DNA from: Paludibacteraceae bacterium
Lineage (GTDB): Bacteria; Bacteroidota; Bacteroidia; Bacteroidales; Paludibacteraceae
Reading direction: 5' to 3'
NCBI GenBank assembly: GCA_017479885.1
Contig: JAFVBR010000023.1
Coordinates: forward strand, 1 to 32,758
DNA: 32,758 bases
The notes below the pieces were generated by a model. It made no database searches and was not told the origin of the DNA. It was given only the letters and a program-made list of their open reading frames with translations. How positions within the stretch are numbered: position 1 is the stretch's first letter; each line of letters opens with the position of its first letter. This document shows positions 26,786 through 32,758 of this stretch, in pieces. The position numbers and the translations under genes were made by a program.

Positions 26786-28344
26786 AAGGCCAATAGCGAG
26801 TATATGGATTTCTCTTTCAAATTGTGATATTTAGTGGGGAGTAATGAACACATCTGATGTTTGCCCGAAAAGTAGTCAATCACTGACTGGGTTTCTTCCA
26901 TCATGTTGAACTTGTCGGATTGTATATCTGCATCGTAACCGTCGTAACCAAGCAGCAGCAATGAATCTGCACCAAGATATTCCGCAATCTTTACTGATGC
27001 AAACAAAGGCGAATCGGAAAGACTGTAATCATCATTTTGCCCCGGAAGAGAATATGTCTGGTTTGTGGCGGTAGATGGTATGTAAATATCCATGTCGGGA
27101 TCTTGGCGGCTGACAACAAGGATGTCGCTACTGCGAAGTGATGCAAGTTGCGTTTCAAGACGTTTGCCTTCAATACCTATCATATATATGTATCTGCTAA
27201 CCGAATTGTCAACGGAGTCAAACAAGTGCAGATGCTTGCTTGAAGAGAATATCAGCTGTACTTTTTTTGTCTGATTGGCTATCAGTTCCAAAATAGCTTT
27301 TATGTGCATGCCGACAGACTCTCCTCCGCCGATTAACATGGTAATGTGCTCTGTATCATTTGCAGACGGCAAATCGTGGTAGATATTATCATGGTTGATT
27401 GGTTTGATGTGGGATTGCAACCGGCGTACTATGCTGCTTGTAGAGTATCGTTTCTTGGTAATCCACTCCATTATGTCTTTTTGTGGAAGCGAGTTGCAAC
27501 CGGAAATCATGTACGGCAAGTTGGTCCCCCAACAATACTTTTGTCTAAGTAGTTCAAAGTCTTCTATCGTTTCCATCAGTTGGTTGAGTGAAACGGATTG
27601 GTCGTATTTTGCGCAATATGTCAGTAATAGTTCGGTACGCAAGTTTCCGGCACCTCGTCCCATGCCTGTCATAGTGGCATCAATACCGTCAATTCCTGCG
27701 TTGATGGCAGCAAGAGAATTGGCAAAAGCGAGTTCTATGTTGTTGTGTCCATGGAAACCTATTTTTCCCTTGTATTGCTCTCTTATCTTGCATATACAAT
27801 CTGCTATCTGGTCAGGATAGACGCTTCCGTAAGAATCAACCATCATAATGTTGTCAACATATTGTTCCGTGCCCTTCAAGTGCTTGGCAAACTCAGGATT
27901 CTCCACCCATGTTGACATATACATTATGTTTATGGCAGTTTCCAATCCTTGCTGCTTGGCTATACGGGCAATCTTGACGGCTTTGCTTGTCTCGTCTGGT
28001 TTGGTTGCAAAGCGTACAAGATTTACATATTGGGAGAGATTACTGAGTAGCGGAACCACACTGTTCTCGTCAACCTCTTTCAAATTGATCATTATGGCTG
28101 TTTTCTTGTTAGGACACAATTGCCTGCTTCGTTGTAACACGTATCTTGGCAGGTAATTGTATTCGCCATGATATACCGAGGTGTCAAGACTCCGATAGCC
28201 TAATTCTACGTAATCAATAGGTAAGGTATTGACTGCATTAAGGTATTTCTCGACCAGTGCCAATGGAAAGTCCCAATTGGTGTAGTACCCTCCGTCCCGC
28301 AGAGTGCAGTCCAAAAGTGTGATATGTTTATTGTTGATTAACAT
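26782..28344 (-). CDS. HMGL/DRE-TIM aldolase fused to a Rossmann-like domain
   Basis: This 520-residue protein has an N-terminal TIM barrel of the HMGL-like (PF00682) group that includes 4-hydroxy-2-oxovalerate aldolase and HMG-CoA lyase. Visible are the metal/substrate motif LLDCTLRDGGYYTNW (D12, R16), VELGY, the metal ligands in GFHGHNN (H198, H200) and the loop GMGRGAGN (227-234). All key residues are present. A second domain begins near residue 330 with a glycine-rich strand-turn (MLIGGGESVG) and ends with YLGADSLLLLGYDGYD (about 456-471), a Rossmann-like pattern reminiscent of MptE/DUF115 domains; this second assignment is tentative. It likely forms a carbon-carbon bond with pyruvate in sugar-acid synthesis. 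Confidence 0.82.
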   Translation of the reverse strand: MLINNKHITLLDCTLRDGGYYTNWDFPLALVEKYLNAVNTLPIDYVELGYRSLDTSVYHGEYNYLPRYVLQRSRQLCPNKKTAIMINLKEVDENSVVPLLSNLSQYVNLVRFATKPDETSKAVKIARIAKQQGLETAINIMYMSTWVENPEFAKHLKGTEQYVDNIMMVDSYGSVYPDQIADCICKIREQYKGKIGFHGHNNIELAFANSLAAINAGIDGIDATMTGMGRGAGNLRTELLLTYCAKYDQSVSLNQLMETIEDFELLRQKYCWGTNLPYMISGCNSLPQKDIMEWITKKRYSTSSIVRRLQSHIKPINHDNIYHDLPSANDTEHITMLIGGGESVGMHIKAILELIANQTKKVQLIFSSSKHLHLFDSVDNSVSRYIYMIGIEGKRLETQLASLRSSDILVVSRQDPDMDIYIPSTATNQTYSLPGQNDDYSLSDSPLFASVKIAEYLGADSLLLLGYDGYDADIQSDKFNMMEETQSVIDYFSGKHQMCSLLPTKYHNLKEKSIYSLLAL

Positions 28345-28347
28345 ATA

Positions 28348-29364
28348 TTATGATATTGGTTCTGATATTTTGTTCATTATTTCAGTCGGGTGATAAGCAG
28401 GAGTATCCTCGAGAAGCGGCATCATGCTATAGCATTTGACTCCTGTCTGCTGAGCATATAGAGCGACAGAGGAGTCGCAGGAATAGAAATCTGCTTTGCA
28501 CCATGCCAACAGACTCTCAAGTACGACATCTTGAGGAAGTTCATACAGGTTGTTTATATGTCTATTCAAAATGTCAAGATATGCACTCTTCTGTGCCTTA
28601 TTGGCAGGCGCATTGAATCGGGGATGAAACTTAACGGCTATGTTTTGATAATTTTTCGTGCTAAGATAACCGGCTAATACTGTGTATGCTTCCTCTACCT
28701 TATCAAGTGTTACTCCTGAATTGAAAAGCGGATCTACTGAAATAACGGCATCAGGTCTGTAATCATACTCTTTTTCCTCGAAAGCGAAACCTATAACTCT
28801 CAGATGTTGCTGATGCATAGGAAAACAGAGTTGCGAGGTCGCTATACATTCGTGGAACTTGGGATGGTCGGTTGTTATAAAGTGATTCTTGAGTGCAAAA
28901 ATTCTTGGGAAACAAGGTAATAAGAAACATTTGTAAACAATTCGTTTCCAGCCTGTGAATGTTTCAGGGTTCTTTTTCTCGTATGAAACCAATCCGTCCT
29001 CGATAATGTTATATGCCTTACATAGTTTGTTAGTCACAATCATGCTGCAGATGTCATTGTAGCAAACAGATGTATAGAAGATAAAGTCATTATGTGCGGT
29101 AAATTTGTCAATCTGTCTGTCAAAAGCTCTCATGTTATTGAGAGTTGCCCATATCTTCCAACCTTCGAATATCCTGCCGTGTCGTGAGTCAATGTTATAA
29201 GTAGTCGCTAACTGGTGAGGGAATACATGCTCATACTCTGATGGCATACGGTAGCCTCTGAGCAGAAGAAAGTAGCAATCTGTTGGTGAAATGTTATCAG
29301 AAACAATAATTTTCTTCGCTACGTTGAATGTGAGATGACTTGCTATGCAGAAAAGGTGTTTCAT
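28348..29364 (-). CDS. Putative sialyltransferase-like (CMP-ulosonate) transferase
   Basis: This 338-residue protein shows the three short signatures known from bacterial sialyltransferases of GT38, GT52 and GT80: an acidic pair followed by Gly (IEDGLVSYE, 122-124), an HP motif in VKFHPRF (H247, P248) and a Ser-Ser pair in CDSSVALYA (298-299). Overall length and the two-lobed GT-B-like distribution agree. In those families the acidic residue and the His bind acceptor and CMP. Similarity outside the motifs is low, so the donor could be any CMP-linked ulosonate. It starts at the end of the KdsC-like gene and stands 3 nt from the aldolase gene. The base composition seems A/T-rich. Confidence 0.68.
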   Translation of the reverse strand: MKHLFCIASHLTFNVAKKIIVSDNISPTDCYFLLLRGYRMPSEYEHVFPHQLATTYNIDSRHGRIFEGWKIWATLNNMRAFDRQIDKFTAHNDFIFYTSVCYNDICSMIVTNKLCKAYNIIEDGLVSYEKKNPETFTGWKRIVYKCFLLPCFPRIFALKNHFITTDHPKFHECIATSQLCFPMHQQHLRVIGFAFEEKEYDYRPDAVISVDPLFNSGVTLDKVEEAYTVLAGYLSTKNYQNIAVKFHPRFNAPANKAQKSAYLDILNRHINNLYELPQDVVLESLLAWCKADFYSCDSSVALYAQQTGVKCYSMMPLLEDTPAYHPTEIMNKISEPIS

Positions 29365-29389
29365 GTAGTAATGCTAAAGCTTCAATATG

Positions 29390-29863
29390 CTATATTTCCC
29401 TTGTCATATCTGCCCACTCTCTCACAGCTCCGTGTCCGCCCGCATGGTTCATGATGTGTATGTGAGGCAGGGCGAGCACTTCGTTGCATGCGTCTTGGGG
29501 GCAGGCTGCCATACCTACAGCTGAAAGCAGGTCGATGTCGTTCACATCGTCACCTATGTATGCCACTTGTTGCATGGTGATACCGAGTTCGGAGCATATT
29601 TTCTTTACAACTGACAGTTTGCCGTCGAAGCGCACTCCCTGACAGAGGTAGTCAACGCCGAGTTTCTTTGCCCGGGCTTCAACAACAGGTGTGGTCTCTG
29701 AAGTGATTATGCCGATTCTTACGCCGGACTGTTGCAGCAGTTTCATCCCCATGCCGTCTCTCACATAGAATCGTTTCATTACGTCACCTTCGGCAGAATA
29801 ATACATTCCTCCGTCGGTCAGAGTGCCGTCAACATCGGTAAGAAAGAGTTTGATTTTATTCAT
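29390..29863 (-). CDS. KdsC-like HAD phosphatase
   Basis: This 157-residue cytoplasmic HAD enzyme has the catalytic pair in LTDVDGTLTDGG (D10 nucleophile, D12), GIITSETTPVV with the motif II hydroxyl residue, a Lys in the FDGKLSVVKK stretch, and GDDVNDIDLL as motif IV. It lacks a cap domain, matching the C0 subfamily that includes KdsC (Kdo-8-phosphate phosphatase) and the KDN-9-phosphate phosphatase known from Bacteroides thetaiotaomicron. The role fits dephosphorylating a 2-keto-3-deoxy sugar acid before CMP activation. It could alternatively be the cell's ordinary KdsC for lipid A core synthesis. It lies 12 nt after the GT4 stop. Confidence 0.88.
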   Translation of the reverse strand: MNKIKLFLTDVDGTLTDGGMYYSAEGDVMKRFYVRDGMGMKLLQQSGVRIGIITSETTPVVEARAKKLGVDYLCQGVRFDGKLSVVKKICSELGITMQQVAYIGDDVNDIDLLSAVGMAACPQDACNEVLALPHIHIMNHAGGHGAVREWADMTREI

Positions 29864-29875
29864 GTCGTTTCCAAT

Positions 29876-31015
29876 TTATTCTTTTATTGTGGTTCCCAGA
29901 CCCACGAACTTGGCTGTAAGTTTGTCCCATGTGTATTTGTCTTTCTCTTTTACCACAAAGTCAGTGAAAGATTGTGCCCTGTTGTTTTGATAGAAATCTG
30001 TCAGTGCCTCAGCAATGGCGCATGAATCCGGTTCGACAGCATATCCCATCTTTCCGTGTCTTACTATTTCGCCGAGTCCGCCGACATTGGTAACAAGCAT
30101 AGGTTTATTGAAATGAAAAGCGACTTGAGTCACTCCGCTTTGTGTGGCTGATTTGTATGGCTGAACAATCAGATCTGCAGCCGAGAACCAGTATTGCAGT
30201 TCACTATCGGCAATGAACTCGTTGTGTACAACCACCTTGTCTGTGAGGCCGCTGTCAGCAATCTTTTTCTTGTATTTTTCTTCGTCTTCATAAAACTCGC
30301 CTGCAACAAGCAGTCTTAGTTCCGGAAGTTCCTTATGCATCAAAGCGAATGCGTCCAGCAGGAGGTCCAGACCTTTGTAAGCTCTTACAAGACCAAAGAA
30401 AAGCATGTATTGCCAGTGCGGGTCAAGTGCAAGATGCAGGCATGCCTCTTCTTTAGTATGAATGCTGCCATAGTGGTCGTAGATGGGGTGTGGGGAGAAC
30501 GTTTTCGGTTTGTTATGCCGGTCGTATTTCGAGATGTCTGTTACTACTGATTCCGAGAGTGCCACAAACCCGTCGGTGCTTCGGACGAACAGAGGGGCGA
30601 AGAACTTGTCGATGAACGAGGGCTCATGCGGGAGCAAGTTGTGAACAAGAGCTATGCAGCGTGTTTTCCCGTTTCGCTTGACAATGCGTTCTACAGTGGA
30701 CATGCACGGTGCCATGAATGATGTCCAATAGCAGCAAATCAGCATGTCAGGACATGCTTTCTCTATCAGGTGTCCGGTGCGTAACCACGATATAGGATTG
30801 CAAGAGTTGAGCGTGCGCGTTATGTGCAGGTCGGCGGGTTGCCGTTCTGTTGAGAACTGTGTTTTGCCGGGGAAGAGGAAAGAGGGATACTGGAGTGTAA
30901 AGGTATAGATATGCACTTCATGCCCTTCTTGCATAAACTGACGGGCAAGTCGCTCGTTGAAAGTCGCGAGACCGCCTCTGTAGGGATAAACTGTGCCGAG
31001 TATTGCTATCTTCAT
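29876..31015 (-). CDS. Glycosyltransferase family 4
   Basis: This 379-residue protein is a GT-B glycosyltransferase of family 4. It opens MKIAILGTVYPYRGGLATFN, has an N-terminal acceptor lobe, then the donor lobe with MLFFGLVRAYKGLDLLLDAF, LLVAGEFYEDEE and VVHNEFIADSELQYWFSAADLIVQPY. In the usual E-x7-E position the sequence is SATQSGVTQVAFHFNKP, so the classical acidic pair is replaced, as in a known subgroup where the first Glu is absent. It should add a hexose to a lipid-linked or LPS acceptor in the cytoplasm. First gene of the polysaccharide run, 63 nt after the thiL stop. Confidence 0.92.
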   Translation of the reverse strand: MKIAILGTVYPYRGGLATFNERLARQFMQEGHEVHIYTFTLQYPSFLFPGKTQFSTERQPADLHITRTLNSCNPISWLRTGHLIEKACPDMLICCYWTSFMAPCMSTVERIVKRNGKTRCIALVHNLLPHEPSFIDKFFAPLFVRSTDGFVALSESVVTDISKYDRHNKPKTFSPHPIYDHYGSIHTKEEACLHLALDPHWQYMLFFGLVRAYKGLDLLLDAFALMHKELPELRLLVAGEFYEDEEKYKKKIADSGLTDKVVVHNEFIADSELQYWFSAADLIVQPYKSATQSGVTQVAFHFNKPMLVTNVGGLGEIVRHGKMGYAVEPDSCAIAEALTDFYQNNRAQSFTDFVVKEKDKYTWDKLTAKFVGLGTTIKE

Positions 31016-31030
31016 AATCTTCAGATTATC

Positions 31031-31075
31031 AAATATCCAAATATGAGCATAACTCCATTCAAATCTTCAAATATT
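31031..31075. repeat. A/T-rich CAAATA-type repeats before the GT4 gene
   Basis: Units of the form TCAAATAT, TCCAAATAT, TTCAAATC and TTCAAATAT recur in the 63-nt gap between thiL and the GT4 gene. No exact TAnnTTTG promoter is found on the minus strand here, so the polysaccharide genes may be transcribed from the thiL promoter or from a less typical one. Confidence 0.5.
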
Positions 31076-31078
31076 TAA

Positions 31079-32098
31079 TCATTTGAACGCTTCCCAACCT
31101 TGTGCCCTCAGGGGCAGTTCCTCGCCGTTTCTGCCGATGAGGTTGCAGCCGTATTCGGGTTTGGTGATATGTCCGATGATATATACGTCGTCAAGCGGAA
31201 TGAGTTTCTCGTAGTCGCTGAGGCTGACGGTGAACAGCAGTTCGTAGTCTTCCCCTCCGTTGAGTGCGCAGGTGACTATGTTCAGGTTCATCTCCTCTGC
31301 AAGCACGGCAGCCTGATAGTCAATGGGTATCTTGTCTTCGAAAACAGCGCAGCCGCAGGCAGATTGCTTGCATATATGCATCAGTTCGCTGCTAAGGCCG
31401 TCGGAGATATCCATCATGGCGGTTGGATGGATACCCGCCTCGCGGAGTTTCTTTACTATGTCAAGCCGTGCCTCGGGTTTGAGTTGGCGCTCAAGTAGAT
31501 ATTCTTTGCCTTCGAAAGCGGGCGTACCTTCAGGATTGGCTTGCATCACTATCCGCTCGCGTTCAAGCAGTTGAAGCCCGAGATATGCACTTCCGAGGTT
31601 GCCTGTGCAGCAGATGAGGTCGTTCAGTTTGGCACCGTTGCGATACACTATCTCGTCCTTTTTTGCCTCTCCGATGCAAGTTATGCTGATGGTCAGTCCT
31701 GTAAGACTTGCGCATGTGTCGCCGCCTACTATGTCAACGCCGTAGTTCTTGCAGGCAAGACGTATGCCGTTGTAAAGTTCTTCTATGTTCTCTATCGAGA
31801 AACGTTTTGATATACCGAGACTTACTAACATCTGCGTAGGTGTGGCGTTCATTGCGCAGATGTCTGAAATGTTGACCACAGCCGCCTTGTATCCAAGGTG
31901 TTTGAGGGGCACGTATTCAAGATTGAAATGTACGCCTTCAAGCAGCAGGTCGGTTGTGACGAGTGTGCGCTTGTTGTGGAAATTGAGGACAGCCGCATCA
32001 TCGCCGACACCTTTCTCCGTACTCTTGTTTTGTATTTTGATTTTCTCTGTTAGACGGCGGATTAGTCCGAATTCGCCAAGTTCTTTTATTTGAGTCAT
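31079..32098 (-). CDS. thiL: Thiamine-monophosphate kinase
   Basis: This 339-residue cytoplasmic enzyme makes thiamine diphosphate, the last step of thiamine biosynthesis, from thiamine monophosphate and ATP. Signatures include KGVGDDAAVLNF at about 29-40, TDLLLEGVHFN, AAVVNISDICAMNATPTQMLVSLGI, DIVGGDTCAS, MMDISDGLSSEL and NGGEDYELLFTV; these hold the metal-binding Asp residues of the PurM/ThiL superfamily. Length fits. No other thiamine gene is nearby, and no thiamine riboswitch-like element is recognised upstream. A clean promoter precedes it. Its 3' end adjoins the polysaccharide cluster, which runs in the same direction. Confidence 0.96.
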   Translation of the reverse strand: MTQIKELGEFGLIRRLTEKIKIQNKSTEKGVGDDAAVLNFHNKRTLVTTDLLLEGVHFNLEYVPLKHLGYKAAVVNISDICAMNATPTQMLVSLGISKRFSIENIEELYNGIRLACKNYGVDIVGGDTCASLTGLTISITCIGEAKKDEIVYRNGAKLNDLICCTGNLGSAYLGLQLLERERIVMQANPEGTPAFEGKEYLLERQLKPEARLDIVKKLREAGIHPTAMMDISDGLSSELMHICKQSACGCAVFEDKIPIDYQAAVLAEEMNLNIVTCALNGGEDYELLFTVSLSDYEKLIPLDDVYIIGHITKPEYGCNLIGRNGEELPLRAQGWEAFK

Positions 32099-32124
32099 GC
32101 GGTGTGTGTTTATTGTTTAGGCTG

Positions 32125-32156
32125 CAAAGATACGATTTTTTTGCATAGTATGCAAA
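32125..32156 (-). promoter_or_regulatory. Promoter for thiL
   Basis: On the minus strand TTTG (32156-32153), a 20-nt spacer and TATCTTTG (32132-32125) match the Bacteroidetes promoter exactly. The leader to the ATG at 32098 would be about 20 nt. Confidence 0.8.
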
Positions 32157-32433
32157 CAATTCATGCCGCATGATATGACGAAACAGAGAATTATTATTAG
32201 AAGACGCGTTTTCTAACCATAAACAGGTATGAATAAAGAAAAATATTTGTTATAAAGCGGCTTGAGTTTATTGCTGCCAGGATGGTTGATGCTGATATGA
32301 CATTCCGATAATTCCTAAAATTATGTTTATGTGTAAGAAAAAATGCTTATTGAAGATGATGCGTGAATGTGTTAGTTATTACGTAATTAGGCTCAGGCTG
32401 TTCTTACTTTTTTCAAAAAAAATGCATAGGGGT
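32157..32433. other. Gene-free region between thiL and tRNA-Asp
   Basis: No coding sequence, RNA or tandem repeat is supported here. A 10-bp palindrome ATTACGTAAT lies at 32378-32387. A plus-strand frame of 63 codons (32323-32514) overlaps the tRNA promoter and has no protein-like signature, so it is not called. Confidence 0.6.
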
Positions 32434-32465
32434 ATTGCGGGAATGAAAATTTTGCAGTACTTTTG
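32434..32465 (+). promoter_or_regulatory. Promoter for tRNA-Asp
   Basis: TACTTTTG at 32458-32465 matches TAnnTTTG. The upstream -33 sequence TTGC at 32434-32437 is a weak fit. Transcription would begin about 55 nt before the mature tRNA. Confidence 0.65.
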
Positions 32466-32524
32466 CACCCGCTTTGGGAAACCAATGGCACTTCAAACTC
32501 CGGATAGAATATAAGGAGTGAGAT

Positions 32525-32598
32525 GGTGCGGTAGTTCAGCTGGTTAGAATGCCGGCCTGTCACGCCGGAGGTCGCGAGTTCGAGTCTCGTCCGCACCG
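32525..32598 (+). tRNA. tRNA-Asp (GTC)
   Basis: The 74-nt sequence folds as a complete cloverleaf: acceptor GGTGCGG/CCGCACC, anticodon stem CCGGC/GCCGG with loop CTGTCAC giving anticodon GTC (32559-32561), and T loop TTCGAGT. The discriminator is G, as expected for tRNA-Asp; CCA is not encoded. Confidence 0.97.
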
Positions 32599-32601
32599 CA
32601 A

Positions 32602-32689
32602 GTGCTGAAAATCAACGAGTTACGCTTGAGACGCGTTGAAATCTGCACAAAATCTGCACAAATGACTTTCACTGATGTGAAGGTCATTT
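32602..32689. other. Possible integration-site region after tRNA-Asp
   Basis: Beyond the tRNA there is TCAACG near 32612 and CGTTGA near 32634 in opposite orientation, then an 11-bp direct repeat ATCTGCACAAA at 32641 and 32652, then a 13-bp stem (32660-32672 with 32677-32689, one G-T pair). Such repeats next to a tRNA gene are typical of sites used by tyrosine recombinases, but no integrase is seen before the window ends. The stem could also simply be the tRNA terminator; its trailing sequence is not T-rich. Confidence 0.4.
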
Positions 32690-32758
32690 GCCGTATATAA
32701 GACCTAAACTAATAAAAATTCCTGCTGTCAATCAGAAAAATGGTTGGCGGCACTAATT

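Noticed and set aside
32099-32300. Thiamine (TPP) riboswitch upstream of thiL
   Set aside because: None of the conserved TPP riboswitch strings (CTGAGA, ACCTGA) is found on the minus strand; a plain promoter explains the region.
32323-32514. Plus-strand open frame of 63 codons before tRNA-Asp
   Set aside because: It overlaps the tRNA promoter, is rich in Lys/Cys/Met without a pattern, and has no supporting context.

Overview
The window looks like a chromosomal segment of a member of the order Bacteroidales (Bacteroides/Prevotella-like). The protein families are typical of that group: DUF4290, DUF5683, a DUF3298 lipoprotein, and parA-parB followed by DUF5683 and a LysM transglycosylase. Genes lack Shine-Dalgarno leaders, and several intergenic regions carry promoters of the Bacteroidetes type (TTTG, about 20 nt, then TAnnTTTG). 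Genus is not resolved from sequence alone.

Layout. (1) 1-8.9 kb: the core operon rplL-rpoB-rpoC, with a strong hairpin between rplL and rpoB and a terminator after rpoC. (2) 8.9-13.1 kb: a small mobile-element-like inverted repeat, a DUF3298 lipoprotein, ssb, an exported endonuclease/exonuclease/phosphatase-family protein, a four-helix-bundle (S23/TIGR02436) gene framed by repeats, and DUF4290. (3) 13.1-17.7 kb: an exported endonuclease I-type nuclease and a fucose-isomerase-like protein on the minus strand, then an NadR-like P-loop kinase, tRNA-Phe (minus) and a family 9 glycosyltransferase. (4) 17.7-24.2 kb: parA, parB, DUF5683, LysM lytic transglycosylase, MerR regulator and a large YfhO-like membrane protein, all plus strand. 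(5) 24.3-31.0 kb: a tightly packed minus-strand surface-polysaccharide cluster. (6) 31.1-32.8 kb: thiL (minus), a gene-free stretch, tRNA-Asp and what may be an integration-site region at the window edge.

The most interesting part is 24.3-31.0 kb. Read in the direction of transcription it encodes a GT4 glycosyltransferase, a KdsC-like HAD phosphatase, a transferase carrying the EDG, HP and SS signatures of bacterial sialyltransferases, a pyruvate-aldolase-like (HMGL/DRE-TIM) enzyme fused to a Rossmann-like C-terminal domain, a CMP-sugar (acylneuraminate-type) cytidylyltransferase, and two further glycosyltransferases. There is no NeuB-type PEP-dependent synthase here. The gene set reads as making, activating and transferring a CMP-linked ulosonic acid, with the HMGL-type aldolase in the place NeuB would normally hold. 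That is inference, but specific and testable.

A second theme is that many intergenic gaps hold their own short tandem repeat (7-, 8-, 11- or 31-bp units, or CTTAAG palindromes). Some families recur at distant sites, and two arrays with opposite-strand motifs flank the four-helix-bundle gene.
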